Below, in pieces: positions 38,441-47,005 of a stretch of DNA of 64,000 bases. Under the pieces are notes generated by a model. It saw only the letters and a program-made list of their open reading frames with translations, was not told the origin of the DNA and ran no database searches. The stretch covers positions 2,294,001 to 2,358,000 of the forward strand of contig NZ_CP130821.1 of NCBI RefSeq assembly GCF_004151275.2, given 5' to 3'. The number at the start of each line of letters is the position of its first letter. Within the stretch, counting starts at the first letter, position 1. Source of the DNA: Flavobacterium dauae (GTDB taxonomy: Bacteria > Bacteroidota > Bacteroidia > Flavobacteriales > Flavobacteriaceae). A program made the position numbers and the translations under genes.

Positions 38441-38715
38441 AAATCCTGTTTTTTTATAATTGTTGATAGTGTGTCCTGCAATCTTGCAGGGCTTTCGTCC
38501 TTTTTGAGGGCAGGGTTTTCGATATGCTCTATGTGCATATCGTTTTTTGACCGTTTGGTGTCATACCATACTTTGGCAACCACCCCTGCGGTCAGGAGCA
38601 GATAGCCGGCAAAGAAATATAGCGTGTAGAGGTGCTGTTTGCCTACGGGCAAAGACCGCCAACGGTCGTCCAGCCTGTCAAAATACCTGTCCATATTCTC
38701 CCTTAATTTTTTCAT
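38437..38715 (-). CDS. traL: Conjugative transfer protein TraL (small membrane protein)
   Basis: A 92-aa protein with a basic N-terminus, RWRSLPVGKQHLYTLYFFAG and one membrane helix (about 28-50). A hydrophilic tail rich in Lys and Asp follows. The position between traK and traM and the size match TraL; sequence features alone are weak. Confidence 0.75.
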   Translation of the reverse strand: MKKLRENMDRYFDRLDDRWRSLPVGKQHLYTLYFFAGYLLLTAGVVAKVWYDTKRSKNDMHIEHIENPALKKDESPARLQDTLSTIIKKQDL

Positions 38716-38732
38716 ACTTTAATAATTATTGT

Positions 38733-39356
38733 CTATCGTTCGATGACTTCTAAATCCCTGTTTTCTATTACTGCAAACTTTTCGATATTAAATCCCTGTG
38801 GGTTGTTGTCGGAACGCACCGAATTCACGAGATAGCAGGAAGTAATCAGGTTTCGACGTGTTACGTTACTTGACCGTATGATAAACTGTTTAGCATACGT
38901 TCGTACCGCATAGGGATAGGTGTCAAAGTTGCACACGACACTATCTACCTCAGTACGTTGCTGAACATTTCCTGATATAATACGGGAGTAATAACCTTTC
39001 TCCGACAGGTCTTTGTAATAGTCAAAGGCTGATTTGTCAGCAAGGTTGAATGCCCTGCTCATATTGCTTTCGATAGCATTTTTGTCGGGAGCAAGCGTAA
39101 AGAACAGTTCGTGAAAACGTCTGACGTGTTCCCTCGCTTCCACAGGTCGGTTAATGCTCGCATCTTGCGACAAGGCAAGCATTAAGGATTTGCCATTGTC
39201 AAGGACATAGATTTTTTGGCGTTGCTCATTGGCAAAGCTGTACGATTTCCATACGGCAAATCCTACCACACCAACACAGAGAACGGCAAACACAATCGCA
39301 TACAGACGTATCTGTCGAAAGCTGTTTTCAATATTTCTTAATGTTTTAAATTCCAT
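38733..39356 (-). CDS. traK: Conjugative transfer protein TraK (VirB8-like)
   Basis: A 207-aa protein with one N-terminal membrane helix (about 17-35). A periplasmic NTF2-like domain follows, with REHVRRFHELFFTLAPD and YAVRTYAKQFIIRSSNVTRR. This is the VirB8-like inner-membrane scaffold of the transfer channel. It lies 21 bp after traJ. Length is typical. Confidence 0.9.
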   Translation of the reverse strand: MEFKTLRNIENSFRQIRLYAIVFAVLCVGVVGFAVWKSYSFANEQRQKIYVLDNGKSLMLALSQDASINRPVEAREHVRRFHELFFTLAPDKNAIESNMSRAFNLADKSAFDYYKDLSEKGYYSRIISGNVQQRTEVDSVVCNFDTYPYAVRTYAKQFIIRSSNVTRRNLITSCYLVNSVRSDNNPQGFNIEKFAVIENRDLEVIER

Positions 39357-39377
39357 TTCTTAATGATTTAATTGTTT

Positions 39378-40373
39378 TTATTTTCCCATTAATTTTCCAC
39401 CGATATTTCCGGCAGCAGCTCCTGTACCTGCGGAGGCAATCATTCCCGCTTTTTTAGCAGGTTGCTGGATATTTCTTGTAAAGTTTGTTGCTCCTCCGGC
39501 TTCGATGACCCAACCTGTTACGGTAGGTATCGTGAAATAACCCACAATTCCAATCAACATAAAAATGATATAGACCGTATTGCTTGTATCAGGTATATAT
39601 GTTGGGTCTGAGAGCATTTGTATATCCTTTTCGATAATCAGGGATTGTATCTTGGCAAGCATGGAGCTGAACAAGTCAGCTACTGGCAACCACAGATAAA
39701 CGCTCACATATCGGGTAAGCCATTGCGTGAGTGTGGACTGAAAACCGTCCCATACTGAAATCGCAAAGGCAATCGGCCCCAATATGCTCAATACAATCAG
39801 GAAAAATGTTCGAATGGTATCAATAACAAGTGCCGCAGCCTGAAACAACACTTCAAGCAGGTTACGGAACCAGTTCTTTACCGTCTGTTCTGTTCTGTAA
39901 CCGAATCTTTCCATATACATCCCCGACATAGTCGCCAAATCAGATGGCGACCAGCCCAACTCGTCCAGTTTTTTATCAAACTCTTCTTTCGATACTAAAT
40001 AGGCTGTTTCGGGATCACGTAACATAGCTTCACGTTCCAAGAGGTCTTTTTTAGCCTGTAAATCATTGAGGTCAAGCACCTGATTTTCGAGTATGGCGTG
40101 CGTACCCTGTACCACCGGACTTAAAACTGCATTGATTGTTCCCAATACGATAGTCGGAAAGAACATAATACAGATACCTAATGCGAACGGACGGAGCAAC
40201 GGGTACATATCAATAGGTTCAGCACGGCTCAATGCCTGCCATACTTTGATGGCTACATAAAACAAAGCACCTAAACCTGCTACCCCTTTAGCCACTGCCG
40301 CCATATCGGCGGACAGTGGAATCATCTCATCATACAATGAGCGAAGCACTTCGTGCAGATTATTAAACTCCAT
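39378..40373 (-). CDS. traJ: Conjugative transfer protein TraJ (VirB6-like)
   Basis: A 331-aa polytopic inner-membrane protein with at least five hydrophobic segments, including FFLIVLSILGPIAFAISVWD and TVYIIFMLIGIVGYFTIP. The N-terminal MEFNNLHEVLRSLYDEM and central WLTRYVSVYLWLPVADLFSSM match TraJ. A Gly/Ala-rich tail ends the protein. It begins 2 bp after traI. Confidence 0.9.
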   Translation of the reverse strand: MEFNNLHEVLRSLYDEMIPLSADMAAVAKGVAGLGALFYVAIKVWQALSRAEPIDMYPLLRPFALGICIMFFPTIVLGTINAVLSPVVQGTHAILENQVLDLNDLQAKKDLLEREAMLRDPETAYLVSKEEFDKKLDELGWSPSDLATMSGMYMERFGYRTEQTVKNWFRNLLEVLFQAAALVIDTIRTFFLIVLSILGPIAFAISVWDGFQSTLTQWLTRYVSVYLWLPVADLFSSMLAKIQSLIIEKDIQMLSDPTYIPDTSNTVYIIFMLIGIVGYFTIPTVTGWVIEAGGATNFTRNIQQPAKKAGMIASAGTGAAAGNIGGKLMGK

Positions 40374-40375
40374 AA

Positions 40376-41008
40376 TTACCAGTATTTTTGGTTTGACGTT
40401 CCGTAGAGTTCAAGTACTCTTTGGGTATTGTTCTGTTTCTTTGCTCGCAGAATACTGACAGAAATATTTTTATTCGTGTAGTATCTTACCAGGCTGTGAT
40501 ATTCTTTGACCTCTTTGTACACACGGTCAATAATATCCATACGCTCTTTGTCATTCAGTGACAGGCTTGTAGAGGTTACAATCTGTTTCAGCTCTTTGAG
40601 CAGTTCGGTACTTTCGTTAAGTAAAGCCGAATAGCCATTGGCGATGGCGGTCAATTCCTGTGCGGAGAAGTTCGGGTCATTCATCATTTTTCCAAAGTTT
40701 TGCACATACATTTCCGAAACATCGCCTACAAGCAAAACCGTTTGCTGTACTTTTCGGGCATCTTTGACAAGGTTGTTTACGGCTTTGAGCTTGTCGTAAT
40801 ATTCTTTTCCTTGCTCATAGACTTTTTTAACCTCGTTGAAGTTCTTAACCACATTGCTCACAGTCGAAGAAGTCTGTACGATTTCATTCGCAGAGTTGAG
40901 AATACCTGATGCTAAATTTGCAGGGTCAGTGACTACAAATTGAGCTTTTGCACTCGGTGCAACGGCAAACGTCATTGCCGTAAGCACCATTAAAAATATT
41001 TTTTTCAT
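40376..41008 (-). CDS. traI: Conjugative transfer protein TraI (DUF4141)
   Basis: A 210-aa protein with signal peptide (MTFAVAPSAKAQ) and a periplasmic, helical coiled-coil body (VVKNFNEVKKVYEQGKEYYD). This matches the DUF4141/TraI family, VirB5-like by position. It lies between traG and traJ. No TraH gene is present between traG and traI. Confidence 0.85.
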   Translation of the reverse strand: MKKIFLMVLTAMTFAVAPSAKAQFVVTDPANLASGILNSANEIVQTSSTVSNVVKNFNEVKKVYEQGKEYYDKLKAVNNLVKDARKVQQTVLLVGDVSEMYVQNFGKMMNDPNFSAQELTAIANGYSALLNESTELLKELKQIVTSTSLSLNDKERMDIIDRVYKEVKEYHSLVRYYTNKNISVSILRAKKQNNTQRVLELYGTSNQKYW

Positions 41009-41034
41009 TGTCTTAAAATTTTGATTGTTAATTA

Positions 41035-43536
41035 CTATTGATTTGTATTGTCACGCCGTTGCATAGCGATATGCTTAATGGCGAGTTCAACATTGTCGTC
41101 CAATTCAGAAGCAAGTTGCATCACTTCCATTTTTTCGGTTTCCTCCGTCGTGTAAGCCAAGTATTCTTCGAGGCTTACTTCCGTTGCATACACTGCCGAG
41201 TGTGTTCCGCCCAATCCTATCCATACCTCCTTGTACAGTCGGTTGGCGTCGTTGTTCATATTGATAGATAGTACCTGTCCTTTTTCTTTGTCGGTAAGCC
41301 CGAGCATCGCCTGTATATCATCAAACTTGTTCATGTACTTTCGCTGGTCTAACAAAATTTTGCAGTCAGAATTGTTGATGATTGATTCCTTAACAATAGG
41401 CGACTGGATTATATCATCGACCTCCTGCGTTACGACAATCGCCTCTCCGAAGAATTTGCGGACTGTCTTAAATAAATACTTAATGTATTCCGCCATTCCT
41501 TCCTTCGCGATCGCCTTCCAAGCCTCCTCGATTAAGATGAGCTTACGGACACCTTTCAGCCGTCTCATTTTGTTGATGAACACTTCCATAATGATAATCG
41601 TTACTATCGGAAATAGGATTTTGTGGTCTTTAATCGCATCAATCTCGAACACAATGAAGCGTTTGGAAAGCAGGTCTAATTGCTTTTCCGAGTTCAGCAA
41701 ATAGTCGTATTCCCCATCTTTGTAATAAGGTTCAAGTACGTTGAGGAAATTGGCAATATCAAAGTCTTTTTCTCTGACTTGTTTTTCTTCTAACACCTTG
41801 CGGTAATCGCCTTTCACGTACTCATAGAAACCGTTAAAGGATGGAAAAATCCCTTCCGTTTTAATGCGTTCGATATAACCCGATACAGCATTGGACAATG
41901 CTACTTCTTCCGACCTTGTCGGCGGTTCATCGTCCCGTTTCCAAAGTGTGAGTATCAGAGTTTTGATACTCTCCCTTTTTTCGATATCGAACACACCGTC
42001 ATCGGTATAAAAGGGGTTGAACGCAATCGGGTTATCTTCGGTGTACGTGAAGTAAACGCCGTCTTCGCCTTTGGTTTTTCCTTTTATCAGCTCACACAAT
42101 CCCTGATAGGAATTACCTGTATCTACCAACAGAACGTGAGCACCCTGTTCGTAATATTGGCGTACCATATGGTTAGTGAAGAAAGATTTTCCCGAACCTG
42201 ACGGACCAAGTATGAACTTGTTTCGGTTCGTGATAATCCCACGCTTCATCGGCAAATCGGAAATATCCAAATGGATTGGTTTCCCTGTAAGCCTGTCAGC
42301 CATTTTGATACCGAACGGAGAGGGCGAATTGTGGTAGTTGGTTTCTTCTGCAAAGAAGCACAAGGCAGGCTCTATGAACGTATAGAAACTTTCCTCACTC
42401 GGAAAATCGCCACCATTTCCTGGCATTGCAGCCCAATACAATGTGGCAACGTCTGTCGTGTTGTGGCGGGGCTTACACTCCATCAATGCCAATGCACTAC
42501 CGCAATCGTTCTTTAACTGTTTGAGTTCCGCAGGGTCTTCCGACCACGCCATAATATTAAAGTGTGCTCTTACAGAAGATAGCCCGAAACTGTGTGCTTC
42601 GTTCAGGTACTTTTCTATCCACTCCTTGTTAATCTGATTGGCACGGCTGTACCGAGCCAAAGAGTGCATATTACGGGCGGATTTCTCAAACTTTTGCAGG
42701 TTGGCTTCGCTGTTGTCCAAAAACAAATATTGGTTGTAAATGTGGTTGCAGTTTAACAGCAAGCCGACTGGGGCAGCAAACGATAATAAACAGTCACTTC
42801 TGTCAGTAGACAGTTTTTCGTATCTCGTGTCCGCTGATACCGTTCCTGGCAAATCGTCCGTATCGGACAAGGTGTGCAAGGACAACCTTTTGTTTCCGAC
42901 ACGCACTTCTTCAGCACCTAAAGCGATGTCCTGCATCGGTGTTCCGGCTTCTCTCGAAAGTGTCAGGTATTGTTCCAGCAACCCCTGTTTTTCGTCCGTT
43001 CCGATGATGTCGTCTTCGGTCAGACGTCGCAGGGTTATAAAACCGCTATCGTTCACGATACGCTCAAACTGTGCGACCGCTTCCATAAATCGGTGTATCG
43101 TTTCCTTGTTGATTTCCTTTGGAATAAGCGTACCCTTGCAAAGCGAACTAAAGTTGCTTTGCATACGCATTCTGTTCTTGGTCGTCTTGGTAAGAAACAG
43201 ATAGCAATAATGGTTCAGGAACGGTCGCTCATTGAAATGGCGTTGATAGGACTTTGAAAGAAAACTTTGGTCTTCCTGTGCCAAATCGGGAGCGTAGCTT
43301 TCCTTAATGTACCAATCCTGTTTGTGGATTACCGTGAAATCAGGTAAGGTCTTGATTGCCTTATGCCACGCCGAGTGAATGGCTTCATACTCGGCAGAAG
43401 CTACGGTAAAAAGTTCCGGCAATCTTACTTCAAAACAGGCGGTAATATCTGCATCTTTGGATAAGATACAGTTGTTTTCTACTGCCAGCAATGGAAACTT
43501 ATGTTCCAATGTGGCTGTTTTGGCTACATTTCTCAT
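41035..43536 (-). CDS. traG: Conjugation ATPase TraG (VirB4-type)
   Basis: An 833-aa protein with the VirB4/TraG layout: a CagE-like N-terminal domain (residues about 1-400) and a RecA-like ATPase domain. Walker A is GPSGSGKS at 444-451, followed by LLVDTGNSY. Walker B is LILIEEAWK near residue 650, and TVRKFFGEAIVVTQEVDDI follows. It energises channel assembly at the inner membrane. Its first codons overlap the end of traF by 4 bp. Confidence 0.95.
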   Translation of the reverse strand: MRNVAKTATLEHKFPLLAVENNCILSKDADITACFEVRLPELFTVASAEYEAIHSAWHKAIKTLPDFTVIHKQDWYIKESYAPDLAQEDQSFLSKSYQRHFNERPFLNHYCYLFLTKTTKNRMRMQSNFSSLCKGTLIPKEINKETIHRFMEAVAQFERIVNDSGFITLRRLTEDDIIGTDEKQGLLEQYLTLSREAGTPMQDIALGAEEVRVGNKRLSLHTLSDTDDLPGTVSADTRYEKLSTDRSDCLLSFAAPVGLLLNCNHIYNQYLFLDNSEANLQKFEKSARNMHSLARYSRANQINKEWIEKYLNEAHSFGLSSVRAHFNIMAWSEDPAELKQLKNDCGSALALMECKPRHNTTDVATLYWAAMPGNGGDFPSEESFYTFIEPALCFFAEETNYHNSPSPFGIKMADRLTGKPIHLDISDLPMKRGIITNRNKFILGPSGSGKSFFTNHMVRQYYEQGAHVLLVDTGNSYQGLCELIKGKTKGEDGVYFTYTEDNPIAFNPFYTDDGVFDIEKRESIKTLILTLWKRDDEPPTRSEEVALSNAVSGYIERIKTEGIFPSFNGFYEYVKGDYRKVLEEKQVREKDFDIANFLNVLEPYYKDGEYDYLLNSEKQLDLLSKRFIVFEIDAIKDHKILFPIVTIIIMEVFINKMRRLKGVRKLILIEEAWKAIAKEGMAEYIKYLFKTVRKFFGEAIVVTQEVDDIIQSPIVKESIINNSDCKILLDQRKYMNKFDDIQAMLGLTDKEKGQVLSINMNNDANRLYKEVWIGLGGTHSAVYATEVSLEEYLAYTTEETEKMEVMQLASELDDNVELAIKHIAMQRRDNTNQ

Positions 43537-43865
43537 ACGGCTTTGGATTTAGGAGTGAATTTTAAATACCTGTGTACAGGCTTGCGACAGATAATGTAGC
43601 GGGGATGCCTTTTATTGGCTGCAATTTTCATCAGCCCGTGTTCGCCGTACTTCCTGTTCAGCGAAAAGGTCTGCCACACAATGAGCGAAGCACCACCCGC
43701 ACCGAGAAACAGGCAGATGTAAGAGTTTACGCCTGCCATATACAGTATCATCACGAAGATGAGCATACCGAGCAATCCACCTGCGAAGATGAACAGGTAT
43801 TGTGCTTTCAGCCCTTTAAATTCTACTGTCCTGCCAATGCCCTTGTTAATATTATAACTGTTCAT
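43533..43865 (-). CDS. traF: Conjugative transfer protein TraF (DUF4133, VirB3-like)
   Basis: A 110-aa protein with MNSYNINKGIGRTVEFKGLKA at the start and two membrane helices (about 25-45 and 50-68). This is the standard TraF/DUF4133 signature of Bacteroidota transfer operons. It lies between traE and traG and overlaps the latter. Confidence 0.9.
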   Translation of the reverse strand: MNSYNINKGIGRTVEFKGLKAQYLFIFAGGLLGMLIFVMILYMAGVNSYICLFLGAGGASLIVWQTFSLNRKYGEHGLMKIAANKRHPRYIICRKPVHRYLKFTPKSKAV

Positions 43866-43876
43866 AAGTCAACGGA

Positions 43877-44182
43877 TTAAAGGAAGAATGAACGCAGGAT
43901 AGTAGCCGCTACAATCAGGAAGATACACGCACCAAACCAGCTCGCCGCTGTTTTGCTCGTATCAGGGTCGCCCGAACTGAATTTGTTATACACTTTCACA
44001 CCCCCAATTAACCCGACGACCGCACCGATGGCGTAAATGAGTTGCGTTGCAGGGTCGAAATAAGACGTTACCATTTGGGTCGCTTCATTGATACCCGCCG
44101 AACCATTTCCCTGTGCGAATGCACCCATTCCTGACAGCATTGCTACGGCTGCCAGCAAAACTTTTTTACTTTGTTTTTTCAT
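43877..44182 (-). CDS. traE: Conjugative transfer protein TraE (DUF4134, pilin-like)
   Basis: A 101-aa protein with a signal peptide (LLAAVAMLSGMGAFAQ) and two hydrophobic helices with a GAVVGLIGGVKVYNKFSSGD signature. This is the TraE/VirB2-like putative pilin. It is the first gene of the traE-Q operon. Its upstream region holds iteron site B. Confidence 0.9.
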   Translation of the reverse strand: MKKQSKKVLLAAVAMLSGMGAFAQGNGSAGINEATQMVTSYFDPATQLIYAIGAVVGLIGGVKVYNKFSSGDPDTSKTAASWFGACIFLIVAATILRSFFL

Positions 44183-44271
44183 AATTGAAACACATTAATT
44201 TGTTACTGTTATCCCGCACCTTGCGGACTTTCGGGACAAAGGTGTTTCAGAAATCAAGGCGTGATAACAAA

Positions 44272-44311
44272 GTGGCAGTCAAAGGAAGTGTTTGGCGTTC
44301 AGTGGCTTTAT
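44272..44311 (+). repeat. 10-bp iterons, site B (4 units)
   Basis: GTGGCAGTCA, AAGGAAGTGT, TTGGCGTTCA and GTGGCTTTAT in exact 10-bp register. They lie about 90-130 bp upstream of traE and just after the methylase stop codon. The units read opposite to the direction of traE transcription, as at the other promoter-proximal sites. Confidence 0.65.
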
Positions 44312-44315
44312 CTTG

Positions 44316-45212
44316 CTAATAATTCTTAATTAACAGGTCGGTAATTTGACGTTGTTTGAGTTCCCGTTGATTGATATTTCTTTTCACATTCAGCCGTAGG
44401 ATGTGATAACCTGAATACAGCTTGTCAAAAAAATAATCGTTGCTATGATGTGTATTTACATCGGAATTACACAACAGCCATTTAGCTCCTTTGGCGTGTA
44501 GTTTGTCGCAAAATTCTTTTACCCTGATTTGCTCGCTATCATCAAAATTGTTTTGGGTATAGGAATTGAAATTGGACGTTTTGCTGACAGGCTTGTAAGG
44601 AGGGTCGAGAAAATAAAAACTATGCTCATTTGCATATTCAAATGTTTGCTCGTCAAAATCTCCGTTCAAAATCTCTACTTTTTGTAATGCCCTACTAACT
44701 GTCATAATAGCTTCGCTATTACAAATCGGGTTCATCTTGGAAAGGTTGATTGCCGTATTGAATTGGTTTTTGCTATTGACACGATACAGTCCGTAAAAAC
44801 AGGTCTTATTCAGGAATATGAATAAGGCAGCTTGTACGATTTTATCACTCCGCCGACTGTTATAAATATTTCTCTGATTGAGATAATACAGTTTGCGTAA
44901 GGGGTCACTATCTTTCAAAGCGAAAAACTCATTGTGATAATATTGCAGTACCGCAATCAGTTTTTCATGATAGTCAGCAATAACCCGATAGGTATTTATC
45001 AAATCCTCATTCTGGTCATTGATAATTGCCCTTTCCACATTTGAAAGGTTATTTAATATCCAAAATAGCATTGCACCGCTTCCGACAAACGGCTCAACAT
45101 AAGTAAAGGTTGATTGCTTTACTATTGGTGGCAGATAATCTATTAACTGATTTAGTAATTGTGTTTTTCCTCCGACCCATTGCAAGAATGGTTTTGCTTC
45201 TTTTTTTTCCAT
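44316..45212 (-). CDS. D12-class DNA N6-adenine methyltransferase (Dam-like)
   Basis: A 298-aa protein with FLQWVGGKTQLLNQL at the N-terminus, the AdoMet-binding motif YVEPFVGSGAMLFW (about 38-51) and the catalytic DPPY at 203-206. This matches Dam/DpnM-type D12-class adenine methylases, which typically recognise GATC-like sites, though its specificity cannot be read by eye. No restriction enzyme gene adjoins, so it is a solitary enzyme, perhaps protecting the element during transfer. Iteron sites flank both ends of the gene. Confidence 0.88.
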   Translation of the reverse strand: MEKKEAKPFLQWVGGKTQLLNQLIDYLPPIVKQSTFTYVEPFVGSGAMLFWILNNLSNVERAIINDQNEDLINTYRVIADYHEKLIAVLQYYHNEFFALKDSDPLRKLYYLNQRNIYNSRRSDKIVQAALFIFLNKTCFYGLYRVNSKNQFNTAINLSKMNPICNSEAIMTVSRALQKVEILNGDFDEQTFEYANEHSFYFLDPPYKPVSKTSNFNSYTQNNFDDSEQIRVKEFCDKLHAKGAKWLLCNSDVNTHHSNDYFFDKLYSGYHILRLNVKRNINQRELKQRQITDLLIKNY

Positions 45213-45251
45213 TTCGGCAAAATCGAGAGAAAAGAAAAGGGTTTGTATATA

Positions 45252-45291
45252 TTGGCAGTGTAAGGAAGTGTTTGGCTTTTATTGGCTGGGT
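45252..45291 (+). repeat. 10-bp iterons, site C (4 units)
   Basis: TTGGCAGTGT, AAGGAAGTGT, TTGGCTTTTA and TTGGCTGGGT, spaced exactly 10 bp. They lie about 40-80 bp upstream of the adenine methylase start and read against its transcription. The AAGGAAGTGT unit is identical to one in site B. Confidence 0.65.
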
Positions 45292-45301
45292 AGTATCATA
45301 A

Positions 45302-45336
45302 AAAAACGCCAAACATTTTACTGTTTGACGTTTCTT
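45302..45336 (-). terminator. Terminator after traD
   Basis: Arms AACGCCAAACA (45305-45315) and TGTTTGACGTT (45322-45332) pair with a single G-U. The T-run needed for minus-strand termination (AAAAAA at 45301-45306) is present, and a T-run also lies on the plus side. It is about 25 bp downstream of the traD stop. Confidence 0.7.
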
Positions 45337-45359
45337 TTTTTGAGTTTGATACCAGAGTT

Positions 45360-45995
45360 TTATAAAAACTCTTCAATATCAAAATCATCTTTTCGCAAAT
45401 TGGAAGAATTGTCTTCGGTATCAGTTGTAAGAGTGCTGTCCAAAAGCTCGGCAATCTTTCGGGAAGCATCCTTTACCGAACTTTCCAACAGGTCGAATAA
45501 TTCGGTTCCCTGTATTTTTTGAATGATGGGTGCCGCTGTTTCCTTTTGGGCGGAGTCCAATTTTTCTTTTTGGAGCAGTGCCCCCACGGTTCCCAGTTCT
45601 TCAAAGGTAACCCCTTGAGCAAAACCGTCATTGTCGTTGGATATCCGGTGATTGTGCCATTCTTCTTCCTCTTCTTCAAAATCAGGCACATTATTACTAA
45701 AAACTTCATCCAGCTCTTCCTGCGGAATCTGAATACTGACTTCTTCATTTTCGTCGTATTCGATGTCTAAATTATCGGGATTTATTTCTTCCGGCTCCAT
45801 TTGGCACTTATTGGCTTTCATTGGCAGCGTTTGGCTTCTTACAGGCTTGGGTTGTCCCATAATATCAGGTAATTTTGGATTGACTTTTTCCGTTTCCTGC
45901 GTTTGCCCAGATCCTTTTTTGCTGACAATCTTGTCCTGCAAAAGCAAGAAAATAACAATCAGCAGGCATATTACAATTAGTGTTTCCATAATCAA
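45360..45995 (-). CDS. traD: TraD-type protein of the conjugation module
   Basis: A 211-aa protein with one N-terminal membrane helix (about 5-20) and a long acidic, hydrophilic tail ending in NLRKDDFDIEEFL. Position directly after the DUF3408 genes, and the overlap of its start with the last of them, match TraD of Bacteroidota elements; sequence alone is not decisive. Codons about 52-66 contain iteron site D. Confidence 0.6.
   Translation of the reverse strand: MIMETLIVICLLIVIFLLLQDKIVSKKGSGQTQETEKVNPKLPDIMGQPKPVRSQTLPMKANKCQMEPEEINPDNLDIEYDENEEVSIQIPQEELDEVFSNNVPDFEEEEEEWHNHRISNDNDGFAQGVTFEELGTVGALLQKEKLDSAQKETAAPIIQKIQGTELFDLLESSVKDASRKIAELLDSTLTTDTEDNSSNLRKDDFDIEEFL
45791..45840 (+). repeat. 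10-bp iterons, site D (4-5 units, inside traD)
   Basis: CCGGCTCCAT, TTGGCACTTA, TTGGCTTTCA, TTGGCAGCGT and TTGGCTTCTT in exact 10-bp register. This is the most regular copy and, unusually, lies within a coding region. The same strand carries sites A, B, C and E. Confidence 0.65.
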
Positions 45996-46264
45996 AGAAT
46001 AGGTTTGTTCCTTCTGTTATAATAATCAATGATATCTTCGCCGAATTCTTTAAAATGATGTTCAAGAATATTGTCTATTAAAGAATAAAGCGTGGCTTTT
46101 TCTTCCCTGGATACCTGTACAATACGAAGCAATCGCTCGTGGTATTCGGGGCGTATGTACACTACTTTTCCGTTGCGTCCTGATGGGAAACGGTTGGTCA
46201 GGAATAAAGAAGCATAAGGGTTCTTTATTCCTTTATTTAGCTGGTTTCTTCTGTTTCGTTTCAT
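45992..46264 (-). CDS. DUF3408 protein (element DNA-binding/partition type), third copy
   Basis: A 90-aa basic protein. KVVYIRPEYHERLLRIVQVS and LYSLIDNILEHHFKEFGEDI match the DUF3408 family found as TraB/TraC in Bacteroidota transfer regions. A ribbon-helix-helix-like fold is plausible. It is one of three tandem paralogues and overlaps traD by 4 bp. Confidence 0.8.
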   Translation of the reverse strand: MKRNRRNQLNKGIKNPYASLFLTNRFPSGRNGKVVYIRPEYHERLLRIVQVSREEKATLYSLIDNILEHHFKEFGEDIIDYYNRRNKPIL

Positions 46265-46275
46265 AATTATAATTT

Positions 46276-46548
46276 TTAAAAATCGGGTGTTTTTGTTTTG
46301 TCATAAAGTATCTTCATGTCGCTTCCGAAATCATCAAAGTGATGTTGAAGCAGGTTGTGCAGGTAGTCGGCAAGGGTTAGCTTACCGTTACCGAGCATAA
46401 ATACGAGCTGACTAAGTTTCTGGTGAAACTCTTTGCTGATATAGACCGTTTTTCCCTGACGTGCCATAAACGTGGTCGGTGTCAGAAATGTAGATTGGTA
46501 TATATCCGTACGCCGTAATTTCTTTGATTTTTGCTTTGTTATTTTCAT
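46276..46548 (-). CDS. DUF3408 protein, second copy
   Basis: A 90-aa basic protein with KTVYISKEFHQKLSQLVFML and LADYLHNLLQHHFDDFGSDM. It is clearly paralogous to its two neighbours. It lies 11 bp from each neighbour. Confidence 0.8.
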   Translation of the reverse strand: MKITKQKSKKLRRTDIYQSTFLTPTTFMARQGKTVYISKEFHQKLSQLVFMLGNGKLTLADYLHNLLQHHFDDFGSDMKILYDKTKTPDF

Positions 46549-46559
46549 ACTTGAATGCT

Positions 46560-47000
46560 TTAAAAAATGGGTTTAAAATTCTCATTGAAATCATCTGTGA
46601 TTGCTTTCTCAAACTCTTCAAAATGATGTTCAATAATGTTGTCAAGATAGGCGTACAAGGGTATTTTGTCTTTCCCTATAACCCTTACGATACGAGACAG
46701 CCGCTCGTGGTATTCCTGTCGGATATAAATACTTTTGTCGCCTCGTTTCTCCATGGAATGTGTCTTTAAGAAACGCTCACCGTAGCTCTCGTCGCTGTTC
46801 GTGTTTTTTCTGGCTTTCGTCCGTCCCTTTGACACCGGTTTTTGCTGTGGCTGCCTCTTTATTTCTTCTTTGGCAGTAGGTGCAGCCGCTTCAGACGGAG
46901 GAGATTTCATTCCCTCTTTGCGGACTCCTCCGGCCATCAAGGACATGACATATTCTTCATCCAGTTCCGGAGCATTTCTCTTTTTATTCTCTTTTTCCAT
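46560..47000 (-). CDS. DUF3408 protein, first (long) copy
   Basis: A 146-aa protein with an extra, hydrophilic N-terminus (about 1-70, Pro/Lys-rich). The shared domain follows: KSIYIRQEYHERLSRIVRVI and LYAYLDNIIEHHFEEFEKAI. It starts just after traA (5 bp) and probably acts with that ParA-like ATPase. Confidence 0.8.
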   Translation of the reverse strand: MEKENKKRNAPELDEEYVMSLMAGGVRKEGMKSPPSEAAAPTAKEEIKRQPQQKPVSKGRTKARKNTNSDESYGERFLKTHSMEKRGDKSIYIRQEYHERLSRIVRVIGKDKIPLYAYLDNIIEHHFEEFEKAITDDFNENFKPIF

Positions 47001-47005
47001 ATGGT

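Noticed and set aside
45094..45312. Small minus-strand ORF upstream of the methylase
   Set aside because: It overlaps the methylase start in another frame and iteron site C; no protein features.
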